Counted from the first letter of the stretch, positions 39,503 through 51,280 are shown. The stretch: 64,000 bases of DNA from Salvator merianae (GCA_003586115.2 QVOM02000103.1:4875837-4939836); one strand, 5' to 3'. Numbers and translations are program-made. The notes: generated by a model not told the origin, from the letters alone.

Positions 39503-39891
39503 GGGCCTGTTCACATATTGTTACTAGGGAGCATCTGGACACTCACTAGCAAAGTGCCTCTGACCACAGCTTGACTGGGAACAGCTGGACTGCTCCCAGT
39601 CAGAAATGTTTGCACGGGCTTCTGGGTGTGAATGCTGCAGGCCATGATATGACACAGCTGTGGCTGCAGTCATGCAGTCATGTGCCGCATATCTGGTTTC
39701 CATGGATGTGACCGGATGTTTCTGTGGCTGCTGTCATGGCAGGCAGGCCAGCATCCACAATGCAAGTGCTGGAAGCCTGGTTTGGAGCTGTTCCAGTCCT
39801 CACAGTGTGAATGACTGCTGCACCGCTGTGTCTTCTCTAGTGTAGAATGGTATACTTATACCATTCTATGCTGGCAAGTGTGAACAGGCCG
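39503..39891 (+). mobile_element. GGGCC-TIR element, subfamily C (copy C5)
   Basis: Begins GGGCCTGTTCACATATTG and ends CAAGTGTGAACAGGCCG. Flanked by TTT on the left and TTA on the right, consistent with a 3 bp duplication after one change. The interior shares CTTCTGGGTGTGAATGC and related phrases with copies C1 and C2. Confidence 0.76.
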
Positions 39892-39958
39892 TTAGAATGT
39901 GAACATTCCTGACCGAGGTGTTTTCATGGGGAATACTGTGTATAGTTGGTACTAAGAA

Positions 39959-39961
39959 TTT

Positions 39962-40017
<56 letters not shown>

Positions 40018-40066
40018 TCCTTCCTTCCTTCCTTCCTTCCTTCCTTCCTTCCTTCCTTCCTTCCTT
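39959..40066 (+). repeat. (TTTC)n(TTCC)n compound microsatellite
   Basis: About fourteen TTTC units followed by about twelve TTCC units. Confidence 0.97.
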
Positions 40067-40924
40067 AGAGTGGAACCTTAAGAAGTATTTGGAAGTATAT
40101 TTGGCTAATATCAGAGGGTGTAATACATCATAATTCTAAAGACTACTACCTACTTTCTGTTCAATCAATAAAGAAAAGACTCAAATGTGATTCATTTTTG
40201 CAGCTTTCTAGGCAAAACTGTGGAAGTAGACACTGTTTTTCTTCTGAGGAGATGACAAGGATTGAACTGTGACCTTTTGAATACATATATGGCCAATCTG
40301 AATATAAATGTTCAACTTACAGAGGGACTAAGATCTGAATTATGTGCACTATTTATATTCATTTAACTGCAGCATCACTGCTGTTGAAGCACATGAAGCA
40401 AAATGTGAGAACTAACGAAGTCTACCTAAACATCCATTTAATGTGGCATATTGCAGAAAAGTTTTGTATTGTAATTTTCAGGACAAGAAGAAGTGTAGCC
40501 AAAATAAGAATAAGAAGCAGGAAGCCAGGTATGCAGATAGGAATACTGGCAGACAACAAACAGAAAGAGATGTGCAGAACACAGGCCACCTGGCAATGGA
40601 GTCTGTCAAAATATAACTTACAGTGTTTCATCACAAGATGTCTTAGCACAAAACTAGAACTAGAAACTCCTAATTCAGTTCCTCATCTTGGCAAGAATAC
40701 ATAAAGACTTATATACAAAGAATACACTAGGAATGCAAAGTTATTGTACGTTCTGCTTCTTTTTCTTAACAAGTACATAAGTGATCTGATGTAAAGGGCA
40801 GCACAAATATTGTACCAAATGTCAGAAAATAATATCATTCTGTTAAATTAGAATGGATGCCTAGATGCTGGCTACAGGGTGGAAACACAGGCAGGATGCC
40901 TCTAAAGGTCATTTCAGGAAATCG
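40067..40924. other. No gene recognised
   Basis: The longest frame (40,342-40,704, 120 codons, plus) has no recognisable domain. It is most simply a chance frame. Confidence 0.45.
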
Positions 40925-41062
40925 AGAGCAAATGAAGTTTTTGCCTTCATATTTTACTTGAGAATGCCCAGAGCAATTGGTGGACCACCATGTGAGATGG
41001 GTCTAGATGGGCCATGGCCCAATCCAGCAGGCTCCACTTATGTTCTTATGCCAAAAACTGAG
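40925..41062 (-). repeat. GAACATAAGA-family retroposon, antisense copy
   Basis: The plus strand reads TCTAGATGGGCCATGGCCCA, then ATCCAGCAGGCTCCACTTAT and GTTCTTATGCC, the exact antisense of the repeat head at 50,822-50,900. Confidence 0.8.
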
Positions 41063-42244
41063 GCAGGGAGTTTAGCTTCAGCTAATTCCCTAGCCAACAC
41101 TTCATCACCATTATTCATAACAATTTAAAAAGAAGATGTCTCCTGCTATTCATAAAGTTAGATACTGTCAAAATAGCATGATTTCTAACCCTCTCAAAGA
41201 GTAAGGAAGCTATAAAACAGTGTTTATTCAAAATGCTTATATAGTTACAGCTTTGTATTAAAATAGCTTGAAATGGTTTATAATTGAACACAAAAATAAG
41301 CTTAAACAGGTCAAAATATACTAATCTCCCCCCAAAAAACAACCCCTAAAAACCATAAGATGTTCTCCAACCCCTATGTCCTCAAAACTTCCAAAATAGT
41401 GTGACTTTTCAACTTGTAAATATGCAAATTTAATTCCAGTTTTTGATTCATGAATAGTGAAGGAAAAACATCCTCCTTTATGATTTTAAAATTTCACAAG
41501 TTTTGAAAGACAGCTATATCAATAAAATGATTTGAAACATGTGTGTTCACACATGTGTTTAGGAAGGTGAATTTGAGACTCAAGGGACAGAAAATATTAA
41601 AAAAACACAACACTTTACCTCATCCCCCAAGTCTCTGATTATCTGCCTTTTCCACAAATGCAAAATAACCACACTTGGGGCAAGTTGCAGTAGTTTAGGT
41701 TAGATGAGGTGTCAGGCTACAAAAACTCCTAACCAATCCTAGCCTGCTACAGCTTCCAGCTAATTAGGTCTATGAAAACCTGGGATGGTGGTGACCAATG
41801 GGAGGTGAGCAAGGGAGGTGACAAAGAAGAAGAGCTGTCAGGTAGGAGGCTTTTAGCCACTTACTTTTTAAGCTTTCTGAGAGGAGGGTTTTTCCTGCAT
41901 CCACAGATGGAGTGACTTCAGAAAATGGATGCCTACCAACTGCCCTGTGTGATCATACCCTTGGTCAGGAAAAAATACTGCTTGATAAGGTTAATACTAA
42001 ACTGTTTTGGAAAAAAAAAGATAGTAAATAAAATATTAAAAACTTCTCTCCTATGCATGCAGGACTGAATTAGAGGCCAAACACTTCTTCATTGATTTAA
42101 ACCAAGATGACAGACAGTAATACTCTTTTAATTGGCTTATTTATTGAATGGAAAGCAGAATTATTTCTCAACTTCTTTGCTAGGTGAAGTAATCTTTGGT
42201 TTGAAGGCAATACTAGGACCACCCATGTTTCCAGCAGTTAAGGT
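41063..42244. other. No gene recognised
   Basis: AT-rich single-copy-looking DNA without a conserved frame. Confidence 0.45.
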
Positions 42245-42252
42245 CTCACTTC

Positions 42253-43001
42253 TAGGGGTGTGCACGAAGACACTTTTCCACTTTCGCTTCGCATTCCTGC
42301 GAAGCTACGGGGCTTCGTTTTCGCACGAAAAATATGTGCAAAAATGAAGCCCTTCGTCTTTGCGGCGAAGATTTTCGCCGTGACCGGAAGCCAGCAGGAG
42401 ACGAGGGAAATCAACGAAAGGAAGGGATTCCCTTCCTTTGCGTTGATTTCCCTCCTCTCCTCTCGCCACCTGACTCAGTCGGCGGGAGAGGAGGGAGATC
42501 AGCGAAAGGAAGGGAATCCCTTCCTTTGCGTTGATTTTCCTCCTCTCCTCTCGCTGTGCTGACAGAGTAGGTTAAATGAGGCAGCCAGCGGGAGATGAGG
42601 GAAATCAACGAAAGGAAGGGATTCCCTTCCTTTGCGTTGATTTCCCTCCTCTCCTCTCACTGCCTGATTCAGCCTACTCTGTCAGCGCGCGCGCTGACAG
42701 GGTAGGGCGAATCAGGCAGCCAGCGGGAGGCAAGGGAAATCAACGCGCAGGGAGGGATTCCCTGCGCGTTGATTTCCCTCCTCTCCCACTCGCTGTCTCT
42801 CATTTCCCCTAGACTGTCAGCACGCGCCTACGGGAATGAGACAGCGGCAAATTGCGAAGGTCCCGAAATGCATCGAAAATTGAGGGACCTTCGCAATTCA
42901 CATCTCGTGATCTTTGTTGCCCTTCGCATTCGATGCGAAGGGAACCAAATCACGAAATTCGACGAAAACTCGAGTGGCACGAAACTTCTTGCACACCCCT
43001 A
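42253..43001. mobile_element. Non-autonomous hAT transposon with hairpin array (copy 2), TSD CTCACTTC
   Basis: Starts TAGGGGTGTGCACGAAGACA and ends TTCTTGCACACCCCTA. The exact 8 bp duplication CTCACTTC lies at 42,245-42,252 and 43,002-43,009. Ends and subterminal blocks match copy 1. The interior has fewer units, and each is a longer and more perfect hairpin, for example GAGGGAAATCAACGAAAGG facing CCTTTGCGTTGATTTCCCTC. CpG is abundant, which fits a young insertion. Open frames across it are array artefacts. Confidence 0.93.
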
Positions 43002-43131
43002 CTCACTTCTATAAAAATAGCTGACAGCAATCGCTTCCCTCCTGGCTACCTTTCAGAACAAGTAAGGCTCCAGGAAGTCCCCCATAACCACTTTCATGAA
43101 CTGGATAGTAATGGGAGACATGTTGAGGAAG

Positions 43132-43518
43132 GGCCTTTAATCCAGACACACACCAGCTAAATACCTGCTTCAAAATATTCCAGACAGAAAGCATAAAGGC
43201 CAAAATCAATTCTGCACGGGCCTGTAATACATATTAATTAAACAGGTCTACCAGCAAAGCAGTGGTGTTTGGGACTACCAGGAGATCCACTTTAAATGGT
43301 GCACCAAAGTGTCCCCCTGTAACTCCAAGGCTGAGAATGCTTCTCCCTACCTCTTCAGAGCACTCGGAGTCTGGCCCTGAAGCTTGCATGAGCTTTAGAG
43401 CCAGGGCAGGGGCTGGTCTGGACCAGTGTTTTCATGCAAATAGCATGGCTTCAGACCATACCTGGGTGGTCCAGACCCACTGGTTAGGGCCATGGACCTT
43501 TCAGTGTAGAAAGGCCCC
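43132..43518. mobile_element. GGGCC-TIR element, subfamily G-like (copy G3)
   Basis: GGGCCTTTAATCCAGACACA on the left and AGTGTAGAAAGGCCCC on the right. Interior phrases AGGTCTACCAGCAAAGCAGT and CACCAAAGTGTCCCCCTG parallel 7162-7290 of copy G2. Left edge approximate. Confidence 0.5.
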
Positions 43519-43590
43519 AAATCCCTAACACAAATGCATTTTTTAAATAACAAGCTATATGACAAGTTCTGATGGCTGCCAGGCATCATT

Positions 43591-44564
43591 GGGACTGTTC
43601 GCACTAATTAGCCCATTCTAGCGTGGAACAGACCCCGTCGTGCAGACATCGTCTGCACAATGGGGCCTTAAAACCTACCTTAGGCTGGCTAATGGTGTTC
43701 ACGAGTGCAAACGCCATTAGCCATGCCTGATGCTCACCATGGCAGTGTGTGGCAAGCGTCTGGCCACTGCCATGGCAAACACAGCAGCTCCACATGCAGG
43801 TGTGTGCAGTGGGCAATGGGGCCCACGCGAGGCCCCAGTCAGGCCCACACCACCATGATGGGGCCTGGGATGCTGGATGGGGCCGCACTGCACCCTGTCT
43901 GGCATTTTGGTGCCTGATCGTGGTTGTGAAGGGTGGTCGCCATGGCTTGCGAGTATCAGGCCACTGCCATGGCGACCAGGAGGCCCATGCAGTGTGCATG
44001 CCGATAATGCAACTCACGCATGCACACTTGGTCCCTCCCCCCGTAGCATGATTGGGCCTTCCCGATCGGGCCCGCAGTGCCCTGATCAGGCCTACCTGGC
44101 CCAATTAGGACAGCCTGATCACCTGACACTTGCAGGCCACTGCCATGGTGACCGCCCTTCACACCCATGATCGGGCACCAAAATGCCAGACGGGGCGCAG
44201 TGCGGCCCCATCTGGCGTCCCGGGCCCGATCATGGTGGCATGAAGGGGTAGGCCTGCACAAAGGGGTAGGCCCCATTGAGCATCATGCATTGCGTGATTG
44301 TGAGATCAGGCATGTGTGATGGGTGGGCTGACTGCCCGGAAGATGGCTGCCACTGTCATAGGCAAGGTAGGTGTGAATAAATCCTCACCTGAAGTTCACT
44401 TTGAGCTTCAAGTGAGGATTCAGACACCTTTTTCCTTGTCTAGCGGTAGTAACGATTGGCAGTGGATGAGGTCCGCTGCCAGTTGTTATGGCCGTCTGCT
44501 GGTGTGAATGCACTTGTCTAGTGAGTGTTCCTGACTCTCATTAGTTACAAGTGCGAACAGGCCC
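43591..44564 (+). mobile_element. GGGCC-TIR element, subfamily A (copy A2), TSD ATT
   Basis: Starts GGGACTGTTCGCACTAATTA and ends AAGTGCGAACAGGCCC, flanked by ATT at 43,588-43,590 and 44,565-44,567. The interior is GC-rich and repeats the A1 phrases. The overlapping frames of up to 166 codons on both strands lack any domain. They reflect the absence of stops in GC-rich sequence rather than a gene. Confidence 0.82.
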
Positions 44565-46629
44565 ATTCTCCCTTACCCCTACTCAGAAGCCTCACAGTTC
44601 TTCTTGACTGGGAGAAAGGATAGGGCAAATAGTGCATTGCGTTGACTGAGGGCATTCGTTGTAGAAAATTACAGATAACATTAAGATCCTTGAGCAGTCT
44701 GTTTCATTCAACTTTCTGTTTGCTTTTTTAAAAGTTCTTAAAGTGAAAATATGTATTTACAGTTGGCAGCAGCATGTTTGCAATTAGGAAGTTAACACTG
44801 GAGATTGGATTATCATGATCTATGTGCTTGTGATCCCCTAAGGGTGCGATTATCTCAAGATAACCTCACCCCTTGAAGTTTTCCACATTGTTAATATGAA
44901 AAACATTTGTTTTTAGAAAGAACATATATTTTCTGGTGGGATGGCATTAAGTTGTCAGATCAAAAATGTTGAACAGCAGTTGAAATGAACAGAAAAATTC
45001 AAGCAGATTACTTTAACCCGTGGGGACAGTCCACCTGATAAACCACAAAGAACCAAAAGTTAGCTAACATTGAGTAACGTCTTACATCTGCACGGAAATA
45101 AAGAGAAATCGCTGTTTCCCAGGAAAATAATTTTATGTTCCCATATTGTACTGATAAAGTTCGAGATTATACATTGTAGACTATGGGGCAGGGGTTGTGC
45201 TTTGATGTTGCCTAAGTTCTCTGCTTGGGATTCAGTTTTGTTAATATGAGATTCTTCAGTTTCTATGCAAACACGTAAATTGAGTGGTTTATAGCTAGAC
45301 CTGAAATGAATTTGCTCTTAAAACTTCTCTTTTGCAGATGTTGGAGTCTAATATCCTTCATATATTATACAGACCCTTTAATAGATGCTGAACATTTTCC
45401 AAATAAGTTTGCATTTGCATGAAATACACATACTGGAAGGACTTCAATGTATGGCCATGATGCTTCAATATATAGAAGCAAGATGATAATTTTGATTTGG
45501 CTGGGGAAACATGTTACCCAGTTCAGGACTTGAGTAGGAATATGGGGGAGTTTCATGCAGGAGGCTGCTACATCATTGAAATTTTAAAGAAATAGGCTTC
45601 ATTCATACAGATGGAAAAGCCTAAACCCCACCATGCTGAAAAGCACCTCTGCCAGCAATAACCACTTGATAGTCACCTTGTCTACAAACCAGGAAATATG
45701 TTACTCATGACAGATGAGGAAGGTAAACTTACCTAGAATCATTTCTGCACTAATCAGTCTCTTGCCAGAATGGAAAAATGTCCAGAAGTTGGGCATTTAC
45801 AGTCTGAAGGAGGAGTCACAGATATGGAAAAAATGAAGCTGTAAGAGTTTCCCATTGCAGCTGTGTTCTGAGTCCTATGCTAGACAAGTGATATTTGCAT
45901 GTTGCACTGTTCATCCAGGTTGCAGGACCTGTGGCTTCCATCCTGGATCCTGGCTCTTTTTAAGGCCATGTGGATGCAGCCATACAACCATGTTCTGCAT
46001 TGCATTGGTGACTGGCTCAAGAGGATGGCTCTAGAGGCTCCATTCTTTCAAACACTAAACTGTCAGACAGGCTACAGCAATCAAGTTGATTCCTTAGTTT
46101 ATCTCTGAGTGGACAGACAAAGAAGGTCATGGACCAAATAACTTTTTGGACTGATACTCTCAGCTAAAATGAGGCATTTTCTTGCTTTTAGTGTTTTGTT
46201 TTTCAAATAAACTTGTTTTTACTGTTGTAACCTTCTCTGAGACTTTTGGGTATAGGGCAAGATGCAAATATAAATAGATACATAAGCCAAATGGTTAGTT
46301 CTTCAAATTTCACACTGAAATCCTTAATAGGTTTTTAATGACTAATGTCTCTCTGTGTGTGGGTATTTTCATTAATAAAGCCATGAGACTTGTACCTTTT
46401 TCTGAGATGTGGGAGGGGTTCAAAACCAAAGCTAGAAATAGGAAAAAAACAGAGGGAAAGAGCTAGGCTCATGCTGGAATAAACAGAAAACAAGTTGCAA
46501 GTTTCATTAAGTGAAGAGTTATGCATCTGAATGAAAGTTAGATAGAAGAGAACCACCAAGAGACAACAGATGGCCAGAGGAACTTTTAAACAGATGCTGG
46601 ATTGTCATCTACCAGAGGTTTTTATTACA
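44565..46629. other. No gene recognised
   Basis: AT-rich. Contains one arm (45,265-45,333) of an inverted pair whose other arm is at 48,929-48,997. No conserved frame or splice-flanked exon could be supported. Confidence 0.45.
45265..45333 (+). repeat. Interspersed repeat fragment, inverse of 48,929-48,997
   Basis: AAATTGAGTGGTTTATAGCT and AGACCTGAAATGAATTTG here match the reverse complement of 48,929-48,997 at most positions over about 69 bases. The parent family is not identified. Confidence 0.75.
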
Positions 46630-47278
46630 AAATTCAAGCTTAAATTGAAGAACATAGGAAAAACTACTAGACCATACAGGTATGACCTAAATAATATTCC
46701 TTACAAATATGCAGTGGAGATGATGAATAGATGATGAAAAGAAGTATGGATAGAAGTTTGTAACATTGTACAGGAGACAGAAATAAAAAGCATCCTAAAG
46801 AAAAAGAAGAAGAAGAAGAAGGCAAAATGGCTGTCCAATGAGGACTTACAAATGGCAAAAGGCAGGAGATAAAAGAAAGAACATACCCAACAGAATGCAG
46901 ATTTCCAGAGAATAGCCAAGAGAGATAAGAAGACCTTCTTAAATGAGCAATGCAAAGAAATTTAAGAAAAGCATAGAATGGGTAAGACACGAGATCTCTT
47001 CAAGAAAATTGGAGATATGCAAACATGGGCATGATAAAAAAACAAAAATGATAGAAACCTAGCAGAAGCAAAAGAGAAAAAGAAGAGATCACAAGAATAC
47101 ACAGAAGGACTATATAAAAAAGATCTTAGCATCACTGGTACTCATGATCATGATCTACAGCCAGACATCCTAGAGAATGAAGTCAAATGGGCCTTAGGAA
47201 GCATTGCTAATCACAAGGCAAATGAAGGTGACAAAATTCCAGCTGAACTACTTAAAATCCTAAAAGCTGTTTCTGTTA
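46630..47278 (+). pseudogene. BovB (RTE) LINE ORF fragment, 5' part
   Basis: BovB LINEs encode an endonuclease/reverse transcriptase that copies RNA into new genomic sites; they are abundant in squamates. The frame from 46,630 gives KFKLKLKNIGKTTRPYRYDL, the linker after the endonuclease domain. Further on, with frameshifts, it gives KAKWLSNEDL, IAKRDKKTFL-like text and KTRDLFKKIGDM-like text. Around 47,160-47,275 the text EVKWALGSIANHKANEGDKI is the start of the reverse transcriptase fingers. The frame is interrupted by stops and then by a 1.18 kb insertion at 47,279. Continues at 48,463. The upstream endonuclease is absent. Confidence 0.85.
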
Positions 47279-48459
47279 GGCCACAGTCTGACATCATAAA
47301 TTTAATCCGTATTGGAAGAGTACAAGAACTAAATTCGTCTTCTGATCGTTCCCACAGTTACATTTTAACACATACTCAATTTGTACTTGCTCATTCTCAC
47401 AGTGATTTTACCATGCTTGTCACGGAGAAACAGTACCTTTCCTGCCTCCACCCCTCATTAAATTCTCCTCCCTGTCAGTGATTGGCTGCAGTCCCAACGT
47501 TCAAATCTTGACATCACAGGGGCAGGAAAGTCAAGCTCCGCTTTCCGTATGTCCCAACTGCTGCCTCAGAACATGTATTCAATTGGCAGCGTTACTAGTC
47601 ATTCACCATTTGCTCCTTCTCCCCCCTACAGCCTCTATCTACACAAGCAGAACTTTAAAACCATGTGTACTGCACAATTAAGCTTCTTAAAAGGCAGATG
47701 GCGATTTCTGCTCCCTTGCAAGTGCACTTTTGCACAATTGCGCAATTTAAAAGTAGCACAAAAGCAGGGAGAGTTCCGTGAAGAAGGAGAAACGTGGGGA
47801 GGGAACGTGGGGGGGCTCTATTATTGTGATAGGTGAAGTTCATGGCCAGCAAATGGACTCTGCCTCATCTCCTCCTAAGACATCTGCAGCAGCATGTGTC
47901 CCCACTGTGTAGCTGTGTGCTGCCAACAACAAAACTGATCTTGAGTGCATTCTCTGTTGGGGCAAGAGGACTGCAACCTCAAACAGGCACAGTTTCTTTT
48001 TTGGTTTAATCAGCAGATGGAAGTGGAGGAAGCCTTTAATTTCTTCCTGGTAGTGTCGAATGGGGGATAAAGAAAGAGAAAGGACTGCAGCTTAGTGAAG
48101 TAAAAAGGAGGACAGTTTTCTTTTCTCCTGGCAGCAATAGAAGGGAGGATAATGGAGGCAGAAGAAACTACTGCGCTTCCTGCCCACCCACAAAGTCTGT
48201 CATTGGAAGGCACAAAATGGGGATCCCTCCCTCTGCACACTGCCCAAAAAGTACAGTCCCTCCCAAATAGTCTCCTTCCTCGTTCTCACATCGCAAAGTA
48301 AAATGAGCTAGCGATCTGGAACAGCTTGAGAACTCATTAAATCCGAATACAAAGTAGTCCGGATTTTGTCAATTTAATCCAGAAAAACTATGGAACAGCA
48401 AGATCATGTCAGGCCAGCGGGACCTGTAAACTGATTAAATGCCATGTCGGAATGCAGCC
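47279..48459. mobile_element. PIF/Harbinger-like non-autonomous element inserted in BovB, TSD TTA
   Basis: Left end GGCCACAGTCTGACAT and reverse-complemented right end GGCTGCATTCCGACAT are inverted repeats. TTA lies on both sides (47,276-47,278 and 48,460-48,462). Removing the insert and one TTA rejoins the BovB reading frame (..LKAVS-V-KVL..), an independent proof of the boundaries. The ends match the palindromic MITEs at 34,910 and 34,672. No recognisable coding domain inside. Confidence 0.9.
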
Positions 48460-48462
48460 TTA

Positions 48463-48925
48463 AAGTGTTACCTCCAATAAGCCAGGACATTTGAAAAACT
48501 CACTGATGGCCACAGAGTTGGAAAAGGCTAGTTTACATCCCAATCTCAAAGAAGGGCAATGTTCAAACTATTAAAACAATTGTACTCATTTTACACACTA
48601 GCAAGGTATTGCTCAAGATCCTGCAACATGTGACCCCAAGAACTGTTAGAAGTGCAAGATAGATTTTGGAGATACGGAGAAACCTAACATCAAATTGTCT
48701 ATTTTTGCGGGATTATAGAGAAAGCAAGGAAGTCTGAGAAAGACAGCTATTTCTGCTTCATTAACTACACTAAAACCTTTGTCTGTGTGGATCATAACAA
48801 ATTGAAGCAAGTTCTTAAAGAGATGGAATACCAGACCACCTTACCTGGTGGGTCAGGAAACGACAGTTAAAGCCCAACATGGAACTACTGATTGGTTCAA
48901 GATTGAGAGAGACGGTTCCAACTTC
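48463..48925 (+). pseudogene. BovB (RTE) LINE reverse transcriptase fragment, 3' part
   Basis: Continues the frame broken at 47,278. Motif A region reads FINYTKTFVCVDHNKL where active BovB-type enzymes have FIDYxKAFDxVDHxKL. The Asp that opens the catalytic motif is Asn here, and the following F-D is F-V. Further on, LKEMEYQTTL and GTTDWFKI-like text follow. The YxDD region is missing. Multiple indels; dead copy. Confidence 0.84.
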
Positions 48926-48928
48926 TGA

Positions 48929-48997
48929 AAAAGAGATGTTTGAAGAACAAATTTATTTCAGGTCTAGCTACAAATCACTCAATTTACATGTTTACAT
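48929..48997 (-). repeat. Interspersed repeat fragment, inverse of 45,265-45,333
   Basis: TTTCAGGTCTAGCTACAAAT and CACTCAATTTACATG mirror the segment at 45,265-45,333. It abuts the end of the BovB fragment. Confidence 0.75.
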
Positions 48998-49373
48998 AAA
49001 ATGAGTAAGAGGAAACATGATAGTGGTGAATGAAATTATGCATTGGGTAGCTAAAAGTGGAGAATATGTTTTTAATTTATCACCAGGAGGCAGGGTACAA
49101 CTGGTTTCATCCTTATTGGGACTTACCACATGCTCCCACCTAGGCACATTTTTGTTTCACCCTTTACCAGATATTGATACGGAGAAGTTTTTCTTTCTTT
49201 CTCAAAATACTAGAAGCTAAGGTTAAACTTGGATTCTCTACCACCAGATTTGCTGTTGGCTACCTGCTTGGATGATTTTCCTTTTTTTGGACCAGTTCAT
49301 GAAAGTCAGAATATTATCGCCCATTAGCCCTGAAGGCAGTAGGAGGTGGTATGCTTCCAAAGGCCAGCTCCTA

Positions 49374-49840
49374 GGGCCCTTTCTGCTCTTACAACTTCTA
49401 GACCTAGATCAGTGTGTCAAGATTAGCCCAGCCCACTGGTCTGGATCACAGAGAAGAATGGGCAGGATCAGTGTCATCTGCACTAATGGTGCTGATCCAG
49501 ATTAGGTCACAACATGGCTACGAAGATTGCATAAACTTTGAGACCACACCCTCATGTCTCTGAAGGCTAGGAACTTTTGTTTCTAGCCTTGGGGCCTCTG
49601 AGGAGTGCTTTTCAGTGCACATTGTGGCGTACCACTGACAGACGCACCCAGTAGTTCTGAACATGGGAAACATGCATCTGCACATCTCCCATGTTCTGGA
49701 TCAGGCCCATTGGTGTATTGGGATCTGGACCAGTGGTGAGCACAGCCTCCTTGATACTCACTAACATGCAGATATGGCAATCCAGATGTGGAATACATGG
49801 ACCCTTAATCTGGATTAAGGTTTCATGCAGAAAGAGCCTC
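49374..49840. mobile_element. GGGCC-TIR element, subfamily G (copy G1)
   Basis: Left end GGGCCCTTTCTGCTCTTAC, right end CATGCAGAAAGAGCCTC. The inner right edge CTTAATCCAGATTAAGG is shared with copy G2. Target duplication not clear. Confidence 0.62.
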
Positions 49841-49854
49841 AGAGATTGCAAACA

Positions 49855-49975
49855 GAGCAAACTGTGTGCTGTGCTCAAGTCCTCCTGCTGGGTTTTCCTG
49901 TGCAGCAGTTGGCTACTAGAAAAACAGATTTGTTCAATCCATAGGATATTTCTTGTGTTCTCATTTTTATATTGT
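49855..49975 (-). repeat. GAACATAAGA-family retroposon, antisense fragment
   Basis: GTGCTCAAGTCCTCCTGCTG and TGCAGCAGTTGGCTACTAG resemble the antisense copy at 6112-6266. Confidence 0.5.
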
Positions 49976-50821
49976 GCGGTAGTGGTAAATGTTAATCTTA
50001 CAGTAAATATAAAAAAATAAGAATGGATGTGCTTGGGAAGAAGCATGAAGATTTTGGTCCTGGAACATAGACATAACATATGAGACCGTTGTAATCTTCA
50101 TATCCCAAGGCAAAAATAAATAAATAAGGAAGTAAATATTATATTTGTGGGGGTACACCTATACCCCTGAGTTGCAAATGTTGAACAATACCAGAAAATC
50201 AGACTTGGGACAAAGGTGTATGCTTTCTCTCCACTTTAGTATTAAAGTTCAACAGTTCACGAAAACAGTCGGCAACTAATCTAAGTAAAATCTATAAATC
50301 TTTTGTTAACCTGAAACCTTCAACATAGAAGCAAATTAACTTTGCAGAATTTGTTCCCATGGAAGTTCAAGACAATGTCCTAAATTTACAGGACTGTAGG
50401 ATTAAAGACCACAGAATAATCAGTTATCTGGACAGCTTGGGTTGTATGAATGATGGTTAAACTGCAGCAAATTGTTGGTCCTCCTATCCAAGTTCTCAGT
50501 TTGAAAGCGTGTCTCCAAGTATGCATACAGGCTCCAATCTGTAGTGTTTTCCAAAACTGTCTACAGGCGTAATTTCCCTAGTAGTATCTGATTTCTCACA
50601 GATTTGCTATTGTATGATTTATTTATGTATGTATGTATGTATGTATGTATGTATGTTCCAGACTGCTTTCACTCAGCCCTATCAAAAATTGTGAAGGAGC
50701 AATAAACGTAAACCTTTTGAACATTTTTTTATCAAATTAATAATCCTTCCAGGTGACAGGATTAGAGGATTCATTGAACAGAGACTACAATTAATCCTGC
50801 TGTACACATTTTATATTTTAA
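49976..50821. other. No gene recognised; ATGT microsatellite
   Basis: AT-rich sequence. A TATG/TGTA tract lies at about 50,625-50,656. No conserved frame. Confidence 0.5.
50625..50656 (+). repeat. (ATGT)n microsatellite
   Basis: About eight ATGT units. Confidence 0.95.
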
Positions 50822-51020
50822 TAAACATAAGAACATAAGAGGAGCCTAGCTGGATCAGGTCATGGCCCATCTAGTCCAGCATTTTGTTTCATACAGTGGC
50901 CCACCAATTGCTTCAGGGCATCTCAAGCAGAATAAAAGGCAAAACCTTCACCTGCTCTTGACTCCCCACAAATAGTTTTACAGACATCCTTTCCAACCTG
51001 GAGGCAGTACCTAGGCATCC
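50822..51020 (+). repeat. GAACATAAGA-family retroposon (best preserved copy)
   Basis: Begins ATAAGAACATAAGAGGAGCC, CTGGATCAGG, TGGCCCATCTAGTCCAGCAT and CAGTGGCCCACCAATTGCTT. This is a widespread repeat in reptile DNA. Other copies in this window are at 6112, 38,284, 40,925 and 49,855. Confidence 0.82.
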
Positions 51021-51190
51021 ATTCTAATATGCTATACATATTTTAGACATAGAGCTAGCTGTAAATATGAATTGTCTTAAACTGCATTCCTTCTCATTTG
51101 ATAAGCAATTAGTGGAGCGAGGGCTAAATAAAGAAGGTTCGTGTTTAGCCATTCTCCCCTTTTACCCAGATTACTGGGCAAGGAGTACAA

Positions 51191-51280
51191 GGAAGGAAGG
51201 AAGGAAGGAAGGAAGGAAGGAAGGAAGGAAGGAAGGAAGGAAGGAAGGAAGGAAGGAAGGAAGGAAGGAAGGAAGGAAGG
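51191..51280 (+). repeat. (GGAA)n microsatellite
   Basis: About 22 uninterrupted GGAA units; the KEGR-type frame across it is an artefact. Confidence 0.98.

Noticed and set aside
40342..40704. A 120-codon plus-strand frame
   Set aside because: No family resemblance, no splice context and composition like the surroundings.
43604..44276. GC-rich frames of up to 166 codons on both strands
   Set aside because: They lie inside the subfamily A element and end at its borders, overlap on both strands, and have no domain or conserved frame with copy A1.
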